Source: Ianthella basta (Eukaryota > Porifera > Demospongiae > Verongiida > Ianthellidae). Taken from it: a DNA stretch of 64,000 nt. Each line of letters begins with the position of its first letter. Positions within the stretch are counted from its first letter, which is position 1. Below the pieces are notes generated by a model that was not told the DNA's origin, did no database searches, and worked only from the letters and a program-made list of their open reading frames with translations. The position numbers and the translations under genes were made by a program. Shown here one piece after another: positions 34,513 to 63,668 of the stretch. Where the stretch lies: positions 5,413,588 to 5,477,587 of the forward strand of contig OZ025883.1 in assembly GCA_964019415.1 (NCBI GenBank), read 5' to 3'.

Positions 34513-34731
34513 ATGGCGACATCGTTCGGGTTTGCAAGCTGTGTGTGTGGATATCACGTATATCAAGAGATATGGACGGCGACGGAGGGAGAAACACTGC
34601 TATGCAGCAGGGAGACACGCAGCAGAGAGGATCCTTTTGCCGTGGCCATGATGAAGAGCGGCAAAATCGTAGGACACGTTCCGCGATCTCTATCGTGTGT
34701 GTGTGTTCCTTGTTCTTGCGAAGGTTAAAAT
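34513..34731 (+). pseudogene. HIRAN-like domain fragment
   Basis: An open frame of 71 codons starting aagATGGCGAC. The stretch GYHVYQEIWTATEGETL, followed by DPFAVAMMKSGKIVGHVPRSLS, matches a HIRAN-type module common as stand-alone genes in sponges and cnidarians (a DPxAVxV core followed by a VGHxPR core). At the 3' end the frame runs into a cgtgtgtgtgtg microsatellite and ends early. No further exon was found. It may be a decayed gene copy or a first exon. Family assignment rests on recalled motif pattern. Confidence 0.5.
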
Positions 34732-34998
34732 GGTAAACACAGTACGAGGTAGCTAAGGGTGCGTGCTGTGCAATGCAGTGCTAATGCATAGCTATGTGCA
34801 AGACAGACAAACCTTTACAGTATCATGTACAAGATATGAACAAATGAGAAATATTCACGAATTACATATTCGCGAAGGTGACATCATTTGCAAAATTCGC
34901 AAAAATTTTGCCTTGTAAATATTTCCAAGTACACGGTAGTCAAACAGTCATTTTGTTCAGAGTAGAGTTGAAGAAAAATGGTGGTCTGGCTATGCAAA

Positions 34999-43140
<8,142 letters not shown>

Positions 43141-43397
43141 TTTGTTCCACTCACCTATACGTAATTAATATTGATAACAGGCGTAGTTATTTGTACTTAC
43201 GGTGCCCATACACAAAGTACATAATATCCAGCTACAGTACTGTAATATATGCGCAGCTACGCATATAATCTGATTTACTAAGTTCAGAACAAAATGGCTA
43301 CAGTTGATGATCCTAAAATAGACAGTGAATAATCTCCTTTACAGTATATCAACAAAGTATAGCTCAAGATGGCAGTCTGAAACATCTACTACCACTC

Positions 43398-51334
<7,937 letters not shown>

Positions 51335-51911
51335 TTCTCTTACACAAGTGGGCCGTATGCTACAAAGATCACGCTCGTTAACTTCCGATGTGGCCTGCTG
51401 CGGTTTTACCGCCTTTTTCACTTCCTATTTCTGTAGGCGCGCCTTTACGTGAACAAATGATGGTGGCTGGATTGAACTCCCTCTTCTCTCCACACGTACA
51501 CTCACCAATACCCCCTGCTGCTGTCAACTGGAGCTTTAAACCTTGGAAGCCCTTCATGGCTGTAACTGGGTTACCCCACAATACACAAACACCTCAGTGG
51601 TCACTTAACACGAAACTCAATCAGACAAACATGCCTCGGACATCACCACAATCTCATATCTGCCTTACAAATCAAAGAACTTACAAAACACACACAACTG
51701 ACAGGAGTCAGAACAATATGGATGGCTGCCGTTTTTTGTATAACATCTTATAGCAGAGACATTCATTCAGCTGTTAGGAGTTAGAGATGGATTAACGATG
51801 GCTACTATTAGTGCGTGACTCAGTTAGTTGTATGTCTTAGGTAGGTGGTTACGGGCAGCCTTTATTAGATAGTAAAGGGACGATGGTATGTATGAAGCAG
51901 CCGCTCAGGCA
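51335..51911. other. short spacer between Y-box 3' end and exchanger start
   Basis: About 577 bases holding the exchanger promoter/5' leader and the Y-box 3' untranslated region. The exchanger start lies in the context aagagaaATGGCC. I see no separate gene. Confidence 0.6.
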
Positions 51912-54900
51912 TTATTCCTCCTTGACGGGCTCCACGGGAGGGTCAGCCGGGGGACCACCTCCCTCCTTCCTTCCTTCGGCAGGCTGGTGGACGTCCTGCA
52001 GGTCTTGTTGGGGCTCCTGCTGCTCCTAAGGGAGCAAGAGGAAACAGCACAGGGTCACACACTACTATGTCCTCACTTACATCTGTGACTTTCTACACAG
52101 CATATCTCAGTACAATGGCTACGCAACATTGGTGTTGAGGAACCCTCGTGTATGTTTGCTGGTCTGGGTGTTAACATCACTAAGGTACACACACTGTCAG
52201 AGACCCAGCAAATTGTTGTAAGTGAAACAAGTGCAAGCACATGAAGTAAGCAGCATTGGACAACAGAGCTGTCCAGAAGAAAATAAAGGACTACATGCCT
52301 CTAATACACAGCCACTGCTCTGCATATGTATATAGCTCCTGTCCCCAGACAAAACACTGGTGCCATGACCTCTCTGACTGGCCACTGAGACACAACACGG
52401 TTAACAATGACTAGCTATGTAGAAAATGCTACACACAAACAAAGCTGCAATAGCAGCTGCTGAATATGAGGGAACAGCGAAAATACACCAATCAAATAAG
52501 TGTATCCATATGAACTTTGGATGGGATATCTTGCACTGATGGTGCCTTTCACCCTTTACATACTGAAATACCAGCACTTGGGCAGTGGAAATACAATGTT
52601 CATAATTATGCTGTGCCCCAAGCTACCAGAGGGCACCATTGATTACAGTTTGAGCAAGCACAGAATGACAGGCCACCAACCTGGAGCTCTGTGGGCTACT
52701 ACGTGTACATGCACACATGTGTACAGTGTTCACTCCAGTACTACAAACTCACCTCATTCCCTTCCCCATAGTCACCATCCTCTCCCTCATTTCTGCGACG
52801 GCGCTGTAAAGAAACACACGCACATGTAGAAGACAGCGTCACAACACAAATGTCTTAGCATCCGTTGTGACTGCAGCACAGCCAAATACACATTACAAAT
52901 AACCCATTACCAGGAATTGCAGGAGTGTCAGAGCCAGGTACAGAGAAGCTTCTTCTCATCAGTATTCACACAGGAATTGATGTGTCTATACGCAGGAGTG
53001 CCTGGTGTGTGTGTGTGTGCGTGTGCGTGTGTATGTGTGTGTGTGTGTGTGTGTGCGCGTGTGTGTGTGTGCGTGTGTGTGTGTGTGTGTGTGCATGTGT
53101 ATAACTGTGCAAATGTGTGTTTATGTATGTGGATGTGCTTGTGTGTGTCCACATAGCCATGTGCATGCGATGCACACTCACCCTGTAGCCTCCTCCATAG
53201 CCCCTGTATCCGCCACCGCCGCCCCGTCCCCTTCCACGCCCTCTGCCTCGACCACGCCCCCTGCCACGCCCTCTTCCCCGTCCACGATATCCTCCACGGC
53301 CCTCTCCTGGTGGTGGTCCGTCAGCATCCACTACACCAACCTCCTACACAAGAGAGGCAGTGGAGTAGTGCTAGTCACATGACAGTCACATGACACACTG
53401 GAAGATCAATACAACTACCAAAATTGATGGTGGCAAAATTTCAAAGAGCACAATTTTCATCCTGGCTGCAAAATTTCCCCACAAGTAAAATTATGCTGTA
53501 ATTATGTAGACCTTAGACATACACACACACACATGAACAGTCACTCTATACGACAAACTTCAAACACAAAATTGCCCAATATATGTAACTGCTTACATCT
53601 ACGTACGTACAACACTTCAAACTGACACCACCAGTGCATAAAATCATCTAGTAACTGTCTTTGCAGTGCAAATAACTCATAAATAAGCCATTCTGAGGTA
53701 CATAACTCAAAGGACCAGTACGAGTTGGCTGGTAGTGGTAGAACACCCGTGCAGCAATTGATAACACAGAGTTGTTGCAATTTGTTCACGTACTGACCTC
53801 TCCACCGTTGTCCAGTGGCTGTTCATCTTGAGGTGGTGGGGGTTGCCGCCCAGCGGACCTCGGGCCCCGCCCCCTCCCTCGGCGAGGAGGCCTGAATCTG
53901 CGGTAACGACCCTTGTCACCTATGGCAACCAACACACATGCAGAAGGGTTTGTGGCATTACATGTAACAAGGGCATGTGATGGTGGAATACTAGAAAAAG
54001 CATACTGTTATGCCCGCTTCTATGACATCATCACCATGACAACCCAAAATCATAACAAACATTACTATGACAACATAACATCATAACAAGCATCACCATG
54101 ACAACATAACATCACAACAGACATACACTTCATTACTAGTATTTTATGCAGTTGGAGACATGTCGAACTATCAACACAATTTCTTTGCCAGCTGCTTGAT
54201 GCTATGAAGCCATCGAAAGGTTTAACAAAGAAAGGTCATATTCCTGGCAGGCAAGGTTATATTCACAAGTACCAATGCTATGCATTTATGTCTGAAGGAC
54301 TTGTTAGCAACAAGTTGCATTCCAAAAGTAAAGCAATTTTCAAACTTTGGCAATGCTAGCTATCGACAGAGAGCAATCGTCTTGGATTTGCCTCCACATG
54401 GAGCCACAACCCTCCTCAAAGACTATCTACATGCATGCATGAATTGCTTGATGTGTGGGTGTCATGTGTAGCTTACGGGCATATTTACTGCCTTGCACGT
54501 TGCTGCCATTGGGGCCAGTGACCTGGGCTGCCTCTGGACCCTACAGCACAGAATTGGAAGAAAGATTCATGAAACACTCATTTTAAAGACTTCGGTGAGT
54601 GATGCCACAATAGCCATGCATGAGTCTGGTCCTTTGTTGCATGCTCACCTTGGCCCCTTGGATAATGATGAACTCCACTTGTTCATCCTCTCCAACACTC
54701 CTGTCGATCTTGTCTGGATTGTTCCTGATGATGGCTGTCTGATGGACAAACACATCGCCCTCTCCGTCATCCCTGAAGGGACAACAAAGCAGCGACAAAG
54801 ACAGTACATACTGTTACTTTGGCACCATACACTACAATTTCCACATTATATCCTCCTCTGTCGCCTGCTGTATGTGTGTGTGTGTGTCTGTGCACACGCG

Positions 54901-55200
54901 TGCTGTGTCTGTGGTAAGTTTATGTCTGTGTGTGATGCATACGTATCAATGACACACTACAGCAAGCTCTGTGGTGCCCCAGGCTAAACAACAAAGGCAC
55001 AATAATTGTAATCACACCACTTCTGTTTCAATAGTAGTCCACTAATTGCGTATACAAGAGAAAACAACCGAACAATGTGAACACTACGCTATACACACAC
55101 ACATCACTGTCATAGGCAACCTTTGGCTGAACTGAAACACCAAATAAAGGTAGTCAACATTATACACCACCCACACAAGTAGGTACACACACACACACGT

Positions 55201-55243
<43 letters not shown>

Positions 55244-55254
55244 CACACACACGT

Positions 55255-55302
<48 letters not shown>

Positions 55303-56287
55303 CTGGTGATGAAGCCGTAGCCATTTCTAACATTGAACCACTTCACTCTGCCATTCAAAATGGGAGCTAAACAGAAACAGAAGAGACACTATCAATTAGC
55401 ACACTCCCAAACATACATTGTTCAGTAATAGGCACTCCCAAAGCACCCAGCCACACATCAATCATCACATACTGCATCAAATACCATCAAAAAGGACAGC
55501 ACTGGTCAGTGACTAGAGTAGTCCTACACTTAGGACATCACACATCTCACTCTCACACCTGATGGAAATGTAGCCTTCTTTTCACTGCCTCAATGGCTTG
55601 TAGGAGATATACAACACAGTGTTTGTCCATGCATTACACTAACTGTACGTGACATGTAATGGAGGTGTGAAAAGGGAAGAGCCTTACATACCAGTGTAAA
55701 AGGCTCAAATTGCCAAAGGCACTAAAGGGATGTGGTAGGGGAGAGGGAAGGGAATGGGGGGGGAGGAGTAGATTTCTGCTGCATGCCTCAAGATGACAAC
55801 AGGCAAGTGGCCAAAGCAATGTCAGTCTTGATAGTAAGCCTACCACTACACACACATGCACGCACACACACACACACACACACTTATGCGTTACATCATG
55901 CCTCCTCTGAAATGACCTGTCGTTCAACCCTTTCACAATAGACAAGCTAAACGTTTGCATCATAGAATCATGGTATAAATCACGGAGAATTGTCCATTGG
56001 ACGTGTATCAGTGACCAATGAAAGAAGCTGGAAGCGTCAAACAGGCGGTGTTTGGAGCATAACAGAATGTTTAGGAGAACTCGCGCAAAAACAAGCTGCC
56101 AACATATCGGAACACACAAGTGTACAATTAAATCAACGTTGCCTCCTTTACGGAAGCAATGTCCTTATACTACGTAAGGTCACAATAGATGAGCTCGAAA
56201 CTAGGCGTGGCGAAACTCACTGGAGACTACTCTTGGCTCGCTGTTCGGCTCCTGGCCCTGTTGCCCCTGCTCGTTAGATTCAGCCAT
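51912..56287 (-). CDS. YBX1: Y-box cold-shock RNA-binding protein, eight exons
   Basis: Exons: 56287-56221, 55366-55303, 54772-54649, 54540-54477, 53919-53798, 53343-53182, 52803-52753 and 52025-51912; total 768 bases, 255 residues. The cold-shock domain (residues about 27-95) has [17 protein letters not shown] (RNP1 region), [10 protein letters not shown] (RNP2), [16 protein letters not shown] and then [11 protein letters not shown] and VQGSKYA, as in animal YB-1. The C-terminal half alternates basic/aromatic and acidic stretches ([24 protein letters not shown]) and adds a long RG/RGG block (exon 6) before [11 protein letters not shown] and VEPVKEE. Such proteins coat mRNA and control translation. 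YBX1 is used as family symbol; orthology to a particular vertebrate paralogue is not implied. Exon 2 ends directly at a (TG)n run. Confidence 0.94.
53006..53095. repeat. GT-rich microsatellite in Y-box intron 6
   Basis: Interrupted (GT)n with GC steps. It lies about 90 bases past the exon 6 donor. Confidence 0.8.
55185..55300. repeat. (CA)n microsatellite touching Y-box exon 2 donor
   Basis: Two CA runs separated by acttgcacac-type steps. On the coding strand the donor reads accag/gtatgtgtgtg and continues into the repeat. Confidence 0.88.
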
Positions 56288-56434
56288 GATCTGTCGGAAG
56301 CGCAGAGGGTGGACAGCAGATGGTTGTCGCGCTAGATTCCGGGTGTGCTGGTGGCTCTTTGCGCTTTGGCCCGGATTGATGGGCGTGTACGGATAGACAC
56401 GTGACCTGCATTAACTGCGCATGCTCAGTATGGC
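56288..56434. promoter_or_regulatory. shared promoter region of Y-box gene and PD-(D/E)XK-like gene
   Basis: The two start codons face away from each other across about 147 bases. The stretch is G+C-rich with no obvious TATA box, typical of divergent housekeeping promoters. Assignment is by position only. Confidence 0.6.
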
Positions 56435-57052
56435 ATGGCATGTAATCGTTCAATTGTTTTGCTCCATTCCTACTCTTTGCGCTGGACCGGTCGCGTTCAT
56501 CGCATCCACCCAACCACACTGAGAAAAAGACGCAACTCCACCGATTGCACTGGATCAGAACAGAATGAGGCACCACCACTCTTTCCAGTTGACACAAGTG
56601 TGGAAGTGAGCGAGGAGCGGGATACTGTCATTCGAAGCTTCATTATGGGTCAATTTTGGAACCGTAAGCCCGAGTACCTCGTCATGAAGAACCTCTTAAT
56701 GAGACCCTTTACGTGTGCATGGGCTCCATATGGCTGTAGGTATTCTTTGGTCTTTGACTACGAATGGATGGTGATGATTGGAGGGAATCTTCATGCTGGA
56801 GACATGGTCTTTACCGATGGCTGTGGAAGATTCCTCGTGGTGGAGATAAAAAGCATTCTGCGTGGTCCCTTTGCAGTGGGCAGCGGAAGGACTATACGAA
56901 CCCGAAGGAACTTGGCAAGGAAGAAGAGCAGACTACAAGCAGAATTGTATGCAAGGGCCTGGCATGAACTCAACCCACAAGTGTTAGTGACAGAGGGAGT
57001 GACAGTGGCGGAATGTGACGTGGAGCACGTTGTCACCTTAACAAGAGAATAA
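56435..57052 (+). CDS. PD-(D/E)XK-like single-exon protein
   Basis: 205 residues, intronless. Residues 65-175 resemble a small family of unannotated plant and animal proteins with a restriction-nuclease-like core. GNLHAGDMVFTDG supplies the Asp, and CGRFLVVEIKSI supplies the E-x-K pair six to ten residues later. A basic helix follows (RTRRNLARKKSRLQAELYA). The D...ExK spacing fits the PD-(D/E)XK superfamily, so metal-dependent nucleic-acid cleavage is plausible but not shown. The N-terminal 60 residues are polar and basic with no motif. In-frame Mets at 56642 and elsewhere could be alternative starts. A 3' untranslated region and a polyadenylation-like aataaa (about 57313) follow. Confidence 0.65.
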   Translation: MACNRSIVLLHSYSLRWTGRVHRIHPTTLRKRRNSTDCTGSEQNEAPPLFPVDTSVEVSEERDTVIRSFIMGQFWNRKPEYLVMKNLLMRPFTCAWAPYGCRYSLVFDYEWMVMIGGNLHAGDMVFTDGCGRFLVVEIKSILRGPFAVGSGRTIRTRRNLARKKSRLQAELYARAWHELNPQVLVTEGVTVAECDVEHVVTLTRE

Positions 57053-59183
57053 CATGGAACCTATAATTGTTTTGTGAGAATGGCATGGAACGTCACTTTG
57101 TCACTACACACATTAATAATATTCTGATGTCATGCATGTGTTTCTTATACATCTCCCTGTGTTACACTCACCTACTTTAGAAACGTTTTTTTCTCATGTC
57201 AGTTTTATACCAGATCAGACCAGTTTTATACCATTTGAAAAAGATCTACGGATTGAAACGCCCTGGACATTGATTGATTTGTTTGTGATTTCCAGTTGAT
57301 GCGCTATCGCTCAATAAACTACCCTCACGTCACTTTGTCATTTGAATGAGGCGTAAAATCTGACACTGTGACTAAAGGACGTCATGGAGCTTAGAAAGTG
57401 TCTTAATGGCATTGTGATAGGAAAGGAGACAGCGATTGGTCAGATCAAGATCATCTCCAATCTGGATGTCTCCATGTAGCAACATGGTAGCATACACAAT
57501 GAACCACAGGAGGACATCCACTGGTACTGAGTATAATTGTGTCCATTACTGGTGTAGTGTTGCATGGGTATAATATAATACTATTCTACCGTGCTAAAGG
57601 TGGCCCTTATTCCAGTTCCCATTAACTCGCAAGGAATGGGGAGGGAATTAGGACTGCTGGCTGTCTGGAAGGTATCCAATGTGTTGTGAACCCCTGCATT
57701 CTTTGTCATGGCCTGTTGTGTGTTGTATGTCGAACACTGTCATCTCAAGTGAACGGCGTGTGATGGCTACATCCTACATGTGTAAAGTATAAAAAGTGTG
57801 TATAATTATATGTGTAAAGTGTGTATATGAATGCATGTTACAGTGGAACCTGTCTAAGATGTTCACTATGTTCGGCTGCCACCTCTCTAAAACAGTCATC
57901 CTCCCAGGCCGCAAATAGCACTAAAGCATTGTAATCTACCTCTGTAGAACAGCCACCTCTATATACGGGTCAGTTATAGAACTGACCTACAGGTGGCTGT
58001 CTGAGACAGGTTTTACTGTACTTTTCATGGCAATCAATGACTGCGGTATATTTGAGGCTAGAGCTAGCACAGGTCCACATAATATCATTAATATTATGCA
58101 TACTACATTGTATAAGATATTATCGCCTACACCAAACTTTCACATGTATAGTTTATCATAGTGTGTGTCACCGTCTACATATAATGTAGAAGTGTCAATA
58201 TGGGTGGTCATTACTGGTTGTATTACTGATGATTTCAGAATGGTTGGCCAAAATGGCAAATGGCAGAATGACCAAATGGCGTGACGTCACTATTAGTATT
58301 ACTGCTTGCCATTGCATCACTCCTATTGTCCAGTATTGTCATTTGCTATGACGTCATGGCATTTGCGTTTTGGCCAACCATTCTGAAATTGGCTGTAGTT
58401 GATCATGGACAACAGTATGTAAATAAATGCCCAACCATACCTTCCAAGTACAGTAACAGGCAATATGACATAACGTAATGGTAAATAGCACTATACTGGT
58501 AGTAGTAATGTCATATCGTCAACTACTGTCTGGGGTGTCATAGGGAGGGGTCAAGCGATGCTTGAATAGTTGTCAACATTAATTTTTGTCAGTGTTGAGC
58601 CAGAGCACTTCCAGCCCTAATAAAATGACTGGAAGTGGGTCTAGGCAATGACAAACACACTTGTCAAGACACTCGTACGTATGTGTGTGTGCGTGCATGT
58701 GTTTTGAACAATCACATTTTATTATGTCTGCAGCCACTTAATTTGTGGGAAATCAGTTTACACAGCTGAAAAGGGCGTGTCTTCATATGCCCTCGGGGGA
58801 CGCGGGGACACTCACCACAGTGCAAACCTGAAGTACGTAGAAGAATCGAAAAGGTCGGCGAGACTGCAAGGAGGCCTAAGACTGTTAGCTAGGACTGTTG
58901 CTGTAAAGCAAGCAACTTCAGAAAGACCCTCTCATCTGCTGTAGGCCGGTCGTCAGTCCGAAGGTGTGCAGGGATCGTGGCTTGATATTCTGTTCTACAG
59001 TGCTATGTATTCCTCGTTCAGTACACGCGTGGGTTGTCCAGTAGGTTAGCGCTATCGTCCCATGCCAACTGTAGATGGTTCACTTTCCACGTGTGAATGG
59101 GTAAACTGCCTGTCTGTCTGCTTGCCTTGCCGGCGCTGTGTACCGCTTCCTTCATTCTATTTTCGTAGAACGGGAGGGCGGTC
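57053..59183. other. intergenic sequence with one MITE and a short inverted repeat
   Basis: Mostly non-coding. The pair cagaatggttggccaaaatgg (about 58238) and its complement near 58370 form an inverted repeat of about 20 bases around a 110-base loop. I see no gene. The end (58800-59183) is presumably the promoter and leader of the vWA gene. Confidence 0.6.
57841..58018. mobile_element. Tc/mariner-type MITE, copy C
   Basis: Same family as 48246-48425 but opposite in orientation. It begins CAGTGGAACCTGTCTAAGA, ends in the complement and is flanked by TA on both sides (57839-57840 and 58019-58020), the duplication expected of Tc1/mariner elements. Confidence 0.85.
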
Positions 59184-59325
59184 ATGGTTTCCGCTTCCGT
59201 GGCTCTCCTTCTCTTCCTTGCGCTGTGTGCGGTGGAAGTGAAGGGTCAGGAACCGTTCGCTCCAACTGCTAGTAAGTTGGTCTCTGCAGCAGTAGTCTGT
59301 GCAAGTCAAAGTATGCCTCTTTCGC

Positions 59326-59408
<83 letters not shown>

Positions 59409-59530
59409 ATGTGAATGCATGCGTGTGTACGCACATGCTAGAATGCCTCTTTCGCATTTTGTGTGTGTGTGTGTGTGTGTGCATGTGAATGCATGCGTGT
59501 GTACGCACATGCTAGAATGCCTCTTTCGCA

Positions 59531-59584
<54 letters not shown>

Positions 59585-62500
59585 TGTGTGTGTGCGTATG
59601 CATGTGTACGCACATGCTAAATTGTAGTTGTACCCAGTAGCACCCTCTGCTTCATATGGAGCTATCCAGGCCCTTATCTTGTGAGTATAATCATGTAATT
59701 AAGTGGGTTTATTTAGTCTGTCTGTGTCACTACCCCCACTTACAACTCCCCCACAGACCCAAGCAACCCTACCCCTGCACCTTGCATTGGTGGTGATCCA
59801 AATACTTGTGGTGAGTGGGAGGGTATCCCCTGCTTGTGGGCTGTGCCCAGGGGGAGGGGCACTGTGTAATCAACATTGCACCTCATTAATGATGGGACTT
59901 CGTTATTCACTCTACTGAAAGGGTAAAGTTGAATATTGAATGATTTTTAATGTACTATTACTAGGCACATGTTGTACATAAATAGGTTCACCTAGGTGGG
60001 TGGAGCAACCACAGTAATTGAATGAGTCAGTGGGTGGAGATGCTGGATGTGTGTCACTATGCAATGCACATACACATTAAGACACTCTTCAGATGTGGGT
60101 GATAGCAGACAACAAAGTGCCACTTTCATAATTATCTTATTATAATAAATGTAACACATTTTTGTTGTCTGGGATATACACCTTTAGTTCTGGACAGAAT
60201 GTCACGAAAAGTGGTAGAATTACGAGGAGGCATAGACAGAGTAACCTGGCTGAGCCAAAATTTGGTTTAAAGTCGTTCCGTCCGAGTTCTTGCCACTTTT
60301 ACGGTCGCTGCCATATCTTAGAGATAGGGGAAAGATCATGTTTTGTTGCCCAGAAACTCCTCCTTCAATTTTCCACCAATCTCCAAGCTTGGAAGAGTAT
60401 ATCACAGCAATACGGAGGGTGACCTAAGGTGGTTAGCACCTTCGCCGCTGGACTCCTTTAGACAAAACAGTTTAACATAAGTAAATTCTGTACATATGGA
60501 GTTTTACGAAACGAGTGTATGGAATGCTCCCAATTAAATGGACGGTTTTGATTGGTTAAATGCTCAAAATACAAACCGTAGACTGGGAACCCACCCGAAG
60601 GGTGGGCGTTCAGCTAGTAGGTATAACAAATTTAGTGGTATACTACCAAACCTACATCTTATTGTGCCATCTGATATTGTCATTTGAGTGATTTTTTGGC
60701 AAGTTGCTGCAATTGCTCTACCTAAGTATAGAGCTTTCTGAAGTGTCACTAATGGATTGATTTGCATATGACTTTCATGAATAATTCAGAAATTGTGTAT
60801 CACTTACTTTGGTTACTTCAAACAATTTTGCATGGAGGTGGCCAAATACACAATTTGTATATTTTTATAGCTATACACCTTGGATATATGACAAACATAG
60901 ATGCACCACAGGATGCATATTGATTGTACAGTATATTTACTGATGAGCTAGCAATATTTATTATATACCTCTCTAATTCATTCTCCCCTTGCCTCGTCCC
61001 TCATGCAGTGTGTGTTGTCAACGAACACAGGTTTAACGCTGGCGAGACCTATCAGCAGCTCAGCGACCCGCAGCGTCCAGATCAGAACATCACTGCACCC
61101 GGACTCACTGCTAGTGCAGTCGACTTTGTGTTTGTCGTAGACGAGTCGGGCTCTATGGTCGATGAGCACTTTTGGCTAAGGGGCATGATTCATCAACTCG
61201 ATGAGGCACTGCGGCAAATGGGAATTGGAAATTCATCTCAAACTCCCAACAGGTATGGACTGGTTGGGTTTGGAAGCTGGAAAGGTCGTGGGGTTATTGA
61301 GCCTACAGCGTATCGGATGCCCAGCGGCTCTCTCTTAGGGTCTGTGGATGAGTTTAGAGACGTCCTCAAAGAACTTCAAACTAATGGACAGATTGAAGAT
61401 GGCTACCGAGCAATCCAGTTTGCATTAACTGAGTATGCGAGTGAGATCCAGGAGAGAAGGGCAGCGAGACAGATAGTCCTCATCACAGATGAAGATGTTG
61501 ACAACAGAAGTGGCATCTCCTATCAGTCAATCTTAAGACAATTGCTTCAGTTTTCACCAAATGAGACTGAACTCTCGCCTCGTTTGAATGTTATTGTGAA
61601 TCATCATTTCCGATCTGGAGAAGTTGAAGCCCTCGGTGTTACTAGCACACGTTTGGCATACATTGAGAGTTCTCGCTCTGTGAATAAGTATGTGGTTGCC
61701 TTCAATGGGGAGGCGGTACCTGATGGTGGCCATGGCAACACACTGGACCATTATGTTCATCTTGCTTGGGACACGCAGGGTGCAGCTTGGAACCTGAACA
61801 AACTCTTCAGTGGTGGACTTCCGGTGGACGCCTTCATGAAAGCCTTCATCGACGTGAAAGTTGAGGAAGTTCTGTCGCAGCTCTACCAATGCGTGGCATG
61901 CAAGTGCAGCCCAGGGTCCTCACAGTTTGAGGCACTGTGTAATGTGTCTCATGTAAGCAGTCCAGTTGAGTGTTCGGGCATTCCTGGTATGTGCACTGAA
62001 TTGTATTGAGTGAGTGAGGTGTGTGGGCGAGTGTGTTGTGATCGATGGGAGGTGTGGGGTGGGTAGGTGAAGTGGTATAATGCAGTGGCCCTGTAGGGTA
62101 ATTGTATGATTGCCATAGCAGTATATGTGTATTAATTATTTTGCATGTGTGGGGAGTGTTTTTGTGTATCCAGAAGAACTTGCCATTAGCTGATCTTCAC
62201 ATTCTGTTCACCATGTTGTTCGTGCATGTTTTCTTGCTTTGTGTTAAAGCCACATCCGCTAGACCAATCAATTTCTTTCACATCACTGCAATCATGCTAG
62301 CTACCACAAAGAATTGTTGTCCATTTGCTTCAACTCTTTCCTCGGCAGGTGAAGATGCATTTTGCCTTTACAAGGAGCAGTTTTACGATGTTGCCGATCA
62401 GTTCAGGGATTTTGACGTCTTGGAGGGAGGGGAGCCGCTTTGTGTGGATGTGGTGTTTGTTGTAGATGAGTCTGGATCCATGCGGAACGAACACGAGTGG

Positions 62501-63668
62501 CTTGAAACACTTGCCGTTATGATGGACAATAACTTCCTGAACAGGAAAATTGGCAGCGAATCCATGGTCCCAAATCAATATGGTTTGATTGGGTTTGGGT
62601 CCAACATTCCTGGGGCTGACAAGGGCAGGGTTTACAACTTTACAGCTAACAGCTGGAGCAAGGTCCCTATTGCAGTGACAACCAGTACAAACCCCTTCAT
62701 TGACCTTCTTCCTCAATACGATGTTCCCTCACATGTTTGGGGCTCGGCTAAGCAACTCAGTGACGTACTCAACCAAGGGAGGCAGGCTGGGGGACTATTC
62801 ACTGGTGGTCGTCTGGAAGATGCCTACAGCGCTATTGCAACTGCTTTGAAGTATTATCCTTTTCGCGAGAAGTGTGCCCGGCACATTGTTCTTGTTACCG
62901 ACGAGGGACGAGATCACCTTGTGCCGCTTCGAAAAGACCAGCTTCAAGCAATTTTGATTGACCAGAAATTTATTCTGAATGTGGCGATTGATTTGAGCTT
63001 CAAGAGTGGTGGTGAGCGTGGCAAGGGTGTCCTGGGGTGTGACCACTTGGCTCAGGGGTACGAGGAAGTGAGGGACAGAAGCAATCCAGCTGGGTATCGT
63101 ATTCGGCAAGGCTGCGATGTGGTTCGTGGCAGTGGCACTCGCTCAACAGAGACTGATTACTACCACCTTGCAAATAGCACAGGTGGGGCAGCGTGGGACC
63201 TGAAATGGTTGCGGGAAGGTGGGCATGCTGGTAGGGCATTCACGAATGCTTTCATCCAGGTCGCAGTTCAGGAGACTGTGCGTGCGTTTAAAGTATGCAA
63301 GGAGTGCAACTGCACTGAGGAAGGTGTCAAATGCACTGTCGTCAAGACAGGCCAGCTAGAAATTGACTGTCTCATTGAACCAGCTGATGAGGTCATGCCC
63401 ACCCAGCCGACGGAGGCAACGCCCTCACCATTCAATGTCACTAACCCACCTTCCTTCACTCAGTGTACTAACCCGTACAATGTTTCAGTAAAGTTTGATC
63501 ATGGTACTTCCCTTGACCCCCCACTGGAGGTGAACACGTGTGTTGAGAGGCTCCTCTGCTCAGATGGAACAGTTCGACTGCAAGTGAACCCATCCTGTCC
63601 TGAAGTCAACTGCACCAACACCATCTTCCCTTCACCTCCCAACTGCTGCCCAGTGTGTCGTGGCGATC
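59184..63668 (+). CDS. secreted protein with two von Willebrand A domains and a VWC module (3' end outside window)
   Basis: Exons 59184-59271, 59757-59810, 61009-61986 and 62349-63668; the last ends at a donor (gatc/gtaagt), so the gene continues past the window. Residues 1-22 are a signal peptide (ALLLFLALCAVEVKG). A short Pro/Cys linker (NPTPAPCIGGDPNTC) follows. vWA domain 1 has VDFVFVVDESGSMVDEH (MIDAS DxSxS) and QIVLITDED; vWA domain 2, on its own large exon, has VDVVFVVDESGSMRNEH and HIVLVTDEG. Each domain is followed by a short Cys cluster (CVACKCSPGSS; CKECNCTEEGVKC). The last part, NCTNTIFPSPPNCCPVC, fits a VWC module. Likely an extracellular-matrix or adhesion protein. Exons 3 and 4 look like a duplicated domain unit. 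Confidence 0.85.
59330..59625. repeat. TG microsatellite/minisatellite in vWA intron 1
   Basis: Three units, each made of atgcctctttcgcat, then (TG)n, then gaatgcatgcgtgtgtacgc and acatgctaga. The TG runs differ in length (about 80, 20 and 50 bases). Confidence 0.85.
59811..61008. other. intron 2 of vWA gene
   Basis: A 1.2-kb intron. Positions 60180-60610 look like an inserted unit of unknown type (gtcacgaaaagtggtag to cccacccgaagggtgggc). I could not place it in a family. No exon is seen. Confidence 0.5.
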
